Positions 63,622-64,000 of a DNA stretch of 64,000 bases are shown piece by piece. Under the pieces are notes generated by a model. The model was not told where the DNA came from and searched no databases. It worked only from the letters and a program-made list of their open reading frames with translations. This stretch comes from Bacillus sp. FJAT-42315. Its GTDB lineage: Bacteria > Bacillota > Bacilli > Bacillales > Domibacillaceae. The DNA lies in the NCBI RefSeq assembly GCF_002797375.1, contig NZ_KZ454941.1, positions 1,578,760-1,642,759 of the forward strand, given 5' to 3'. The position numbers and the translations under genes were made by a program. Numbering within the stretch: position 1 is the first letter of the stretch; each line of letters starts with the position of its first letter.

Positions 63622-64000
63622 ATGAATAAAAAAATGCCAGTTGTCATCCTGGCTTTCCTACTGTTCTTGCTGTCAATAAACTCACCAGCACAAGCGAGCA
63701 CGAGTGCTGTTAGTGCGATCGTCATGGAGCAACAAAGTGGACGGGTGCTATATGCTAAAGATCCACATGAGGTGATGCGCATTGCTAGCATCACGAAAAT
63801 TATGACCGCAATTATTGCGATTGAGTCGGACAAGCTACAAGAAAAAGTAAAGGTGAGCAAGCGAGCGGTGCTAACGGAAGGATCATCCCTTTATTTAAAA
63901 AAAGGCGAAAAGATTTCGTTAGAAGATTTGGTGTACGGCTTAATGTTGCGCTCAGGAAATGATGCGGCTGTCGCGATCGCTGAACATGTAGGCGGAAGCA
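63622..64000 (+). CDS. dacB: D-alanyl-D-alanine carboxypeptidase DacB (3' end outside window)
   Basis: The first 126 residues are in the window and the frame runs off its edge. Signal peptide [20 protein letters not shown]..., cleavage probably after AQA (about residue 25). Active-site SxxK as [10 protein letters not shown] (about 61) and SxN as [18 protein letters not shown] (C-terminal edge); the KTG lies beyond. RTEGS-type segment reads [26 protein letters not shown]. Position after scpB and the close match to B. subtilis PBP5* identify dacB, which trims cortex peptidoglycan under sigma-E. ypuI, between scpB and dacB in B. subtilis, is missing. Confidence 0.9.
   Translation, partial: MNKKMPVVILAFLLFLLSINSPAQASTSAVSAIVMEQQSGRVLYAKDPHEVMRIASITKIMTAIIAIESDKLQEKVKVSKRAVLTEGSSLYLKKGEKISLEDLVYGLMLRSGNDAAVAIAEHVGGS

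Noticed and set aside
1-64000. CRISPR arrays, toxin-antitoxin pairs, phage or defence islands
   Set aside because: No regularly spaced repeats, transposase or defence-type genes were seen; the window is collinear core genome with small local changes.

Overview
This window is core chromosome of an endospore-forming Bacillaceae member (Bacillus sensu lato). Evidence: Spo0A, SpoIVB, SpoIIM, the SpoIIA locus with sigma-F, SpoVA proteins, strong GGAGG-type ribosome binding sites, frequent TTG/GTG starts, and a gene order that closely follows the Bacillus subtilis xseA-to-dacB stretch as I remember it. I see no prophage, insertion sequence, CRISPR array, rRNA or tRNA gene. Species cannot be fixed from this sequence alone.

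Region 1 (1-10.8 kb) holds xseA (cut by the window edge), xseB, ispA, dxs, tlyA, argR, recN, spoIVB, spo0A, a glycerophosphodiesterase and yqzF. This covers DNA repair, isoprenoid precursor synthesis, arginine control and entry into sporulation.

Region 2 (10.9-32.6 kb) is a carbon-catabolic island. The sigma-54 activator BkdR faces a near-perfect -24/-12 promoter and the bkd operon (leucine dehydrogenase, a short butyrate-kinase-like protein, and E3, E1alpha, E1beta, E2 of branched-chain 2-oxoacid dehydrogenase). It is followed by methylmalonyl-CoA mutase (mutA, mutB) with its chaperone meaB, then methylmalonyl-CoA epimerase and a propionyl-CoA-carboxylase-type carboxyltransferase. Together these can take Val/Ile through propionyl-CoA to succinyl-CoA. 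A consensus cre palindrome just after the mutA -10 box predicts carbon catabolite repression. An AraC regulator with a translationally coupled small membrane protein, a DUF1002 protein, bacilliredoxin BrxB, YqjA, the 31-residue Prli42, a peptidase and a CheW-like protein lie among them.

Region 3 (32.6-47.7 kb) holds an amino-acid permease with a long structured leader, gndA and zwf (oxidative pentose phosphate branch), a cyclase-family protein, RNase Z, the old yellow enzyme NamA, proC behind a T-box with a proline specifier, and a run of small conserved genes (yqjP, yqjQ, yqzH, CDGSH protein, yqkD, yqkE, SIMPL protein, yqkF, nudF).

Region 4 (47.7-64 kb) holds spoIIM, fur with a perfect 7-1-7 Fur box upstream, yqzK, xerD, the nucleoside-salvage operon deoB-pupG-pdp, dacF, spoIIAA-AB-sigF, a shortened spoVA operon (AA, AB, AF only), lysA, a 28-codon membrane peptide, an isolated ribT, ypuF, scpA-scpB and the start of dacB.

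The main departures from the expected layout are: loss of ptb and replacement of full-length buk by a 142-residue relative; absence of spoVAC, AD and AE between spoVAB and spoVAF; ribT without the rib operon; a promoter followed at once by a terminator ahead of dxs; and an unrecognised leader RNA in front of the permease.
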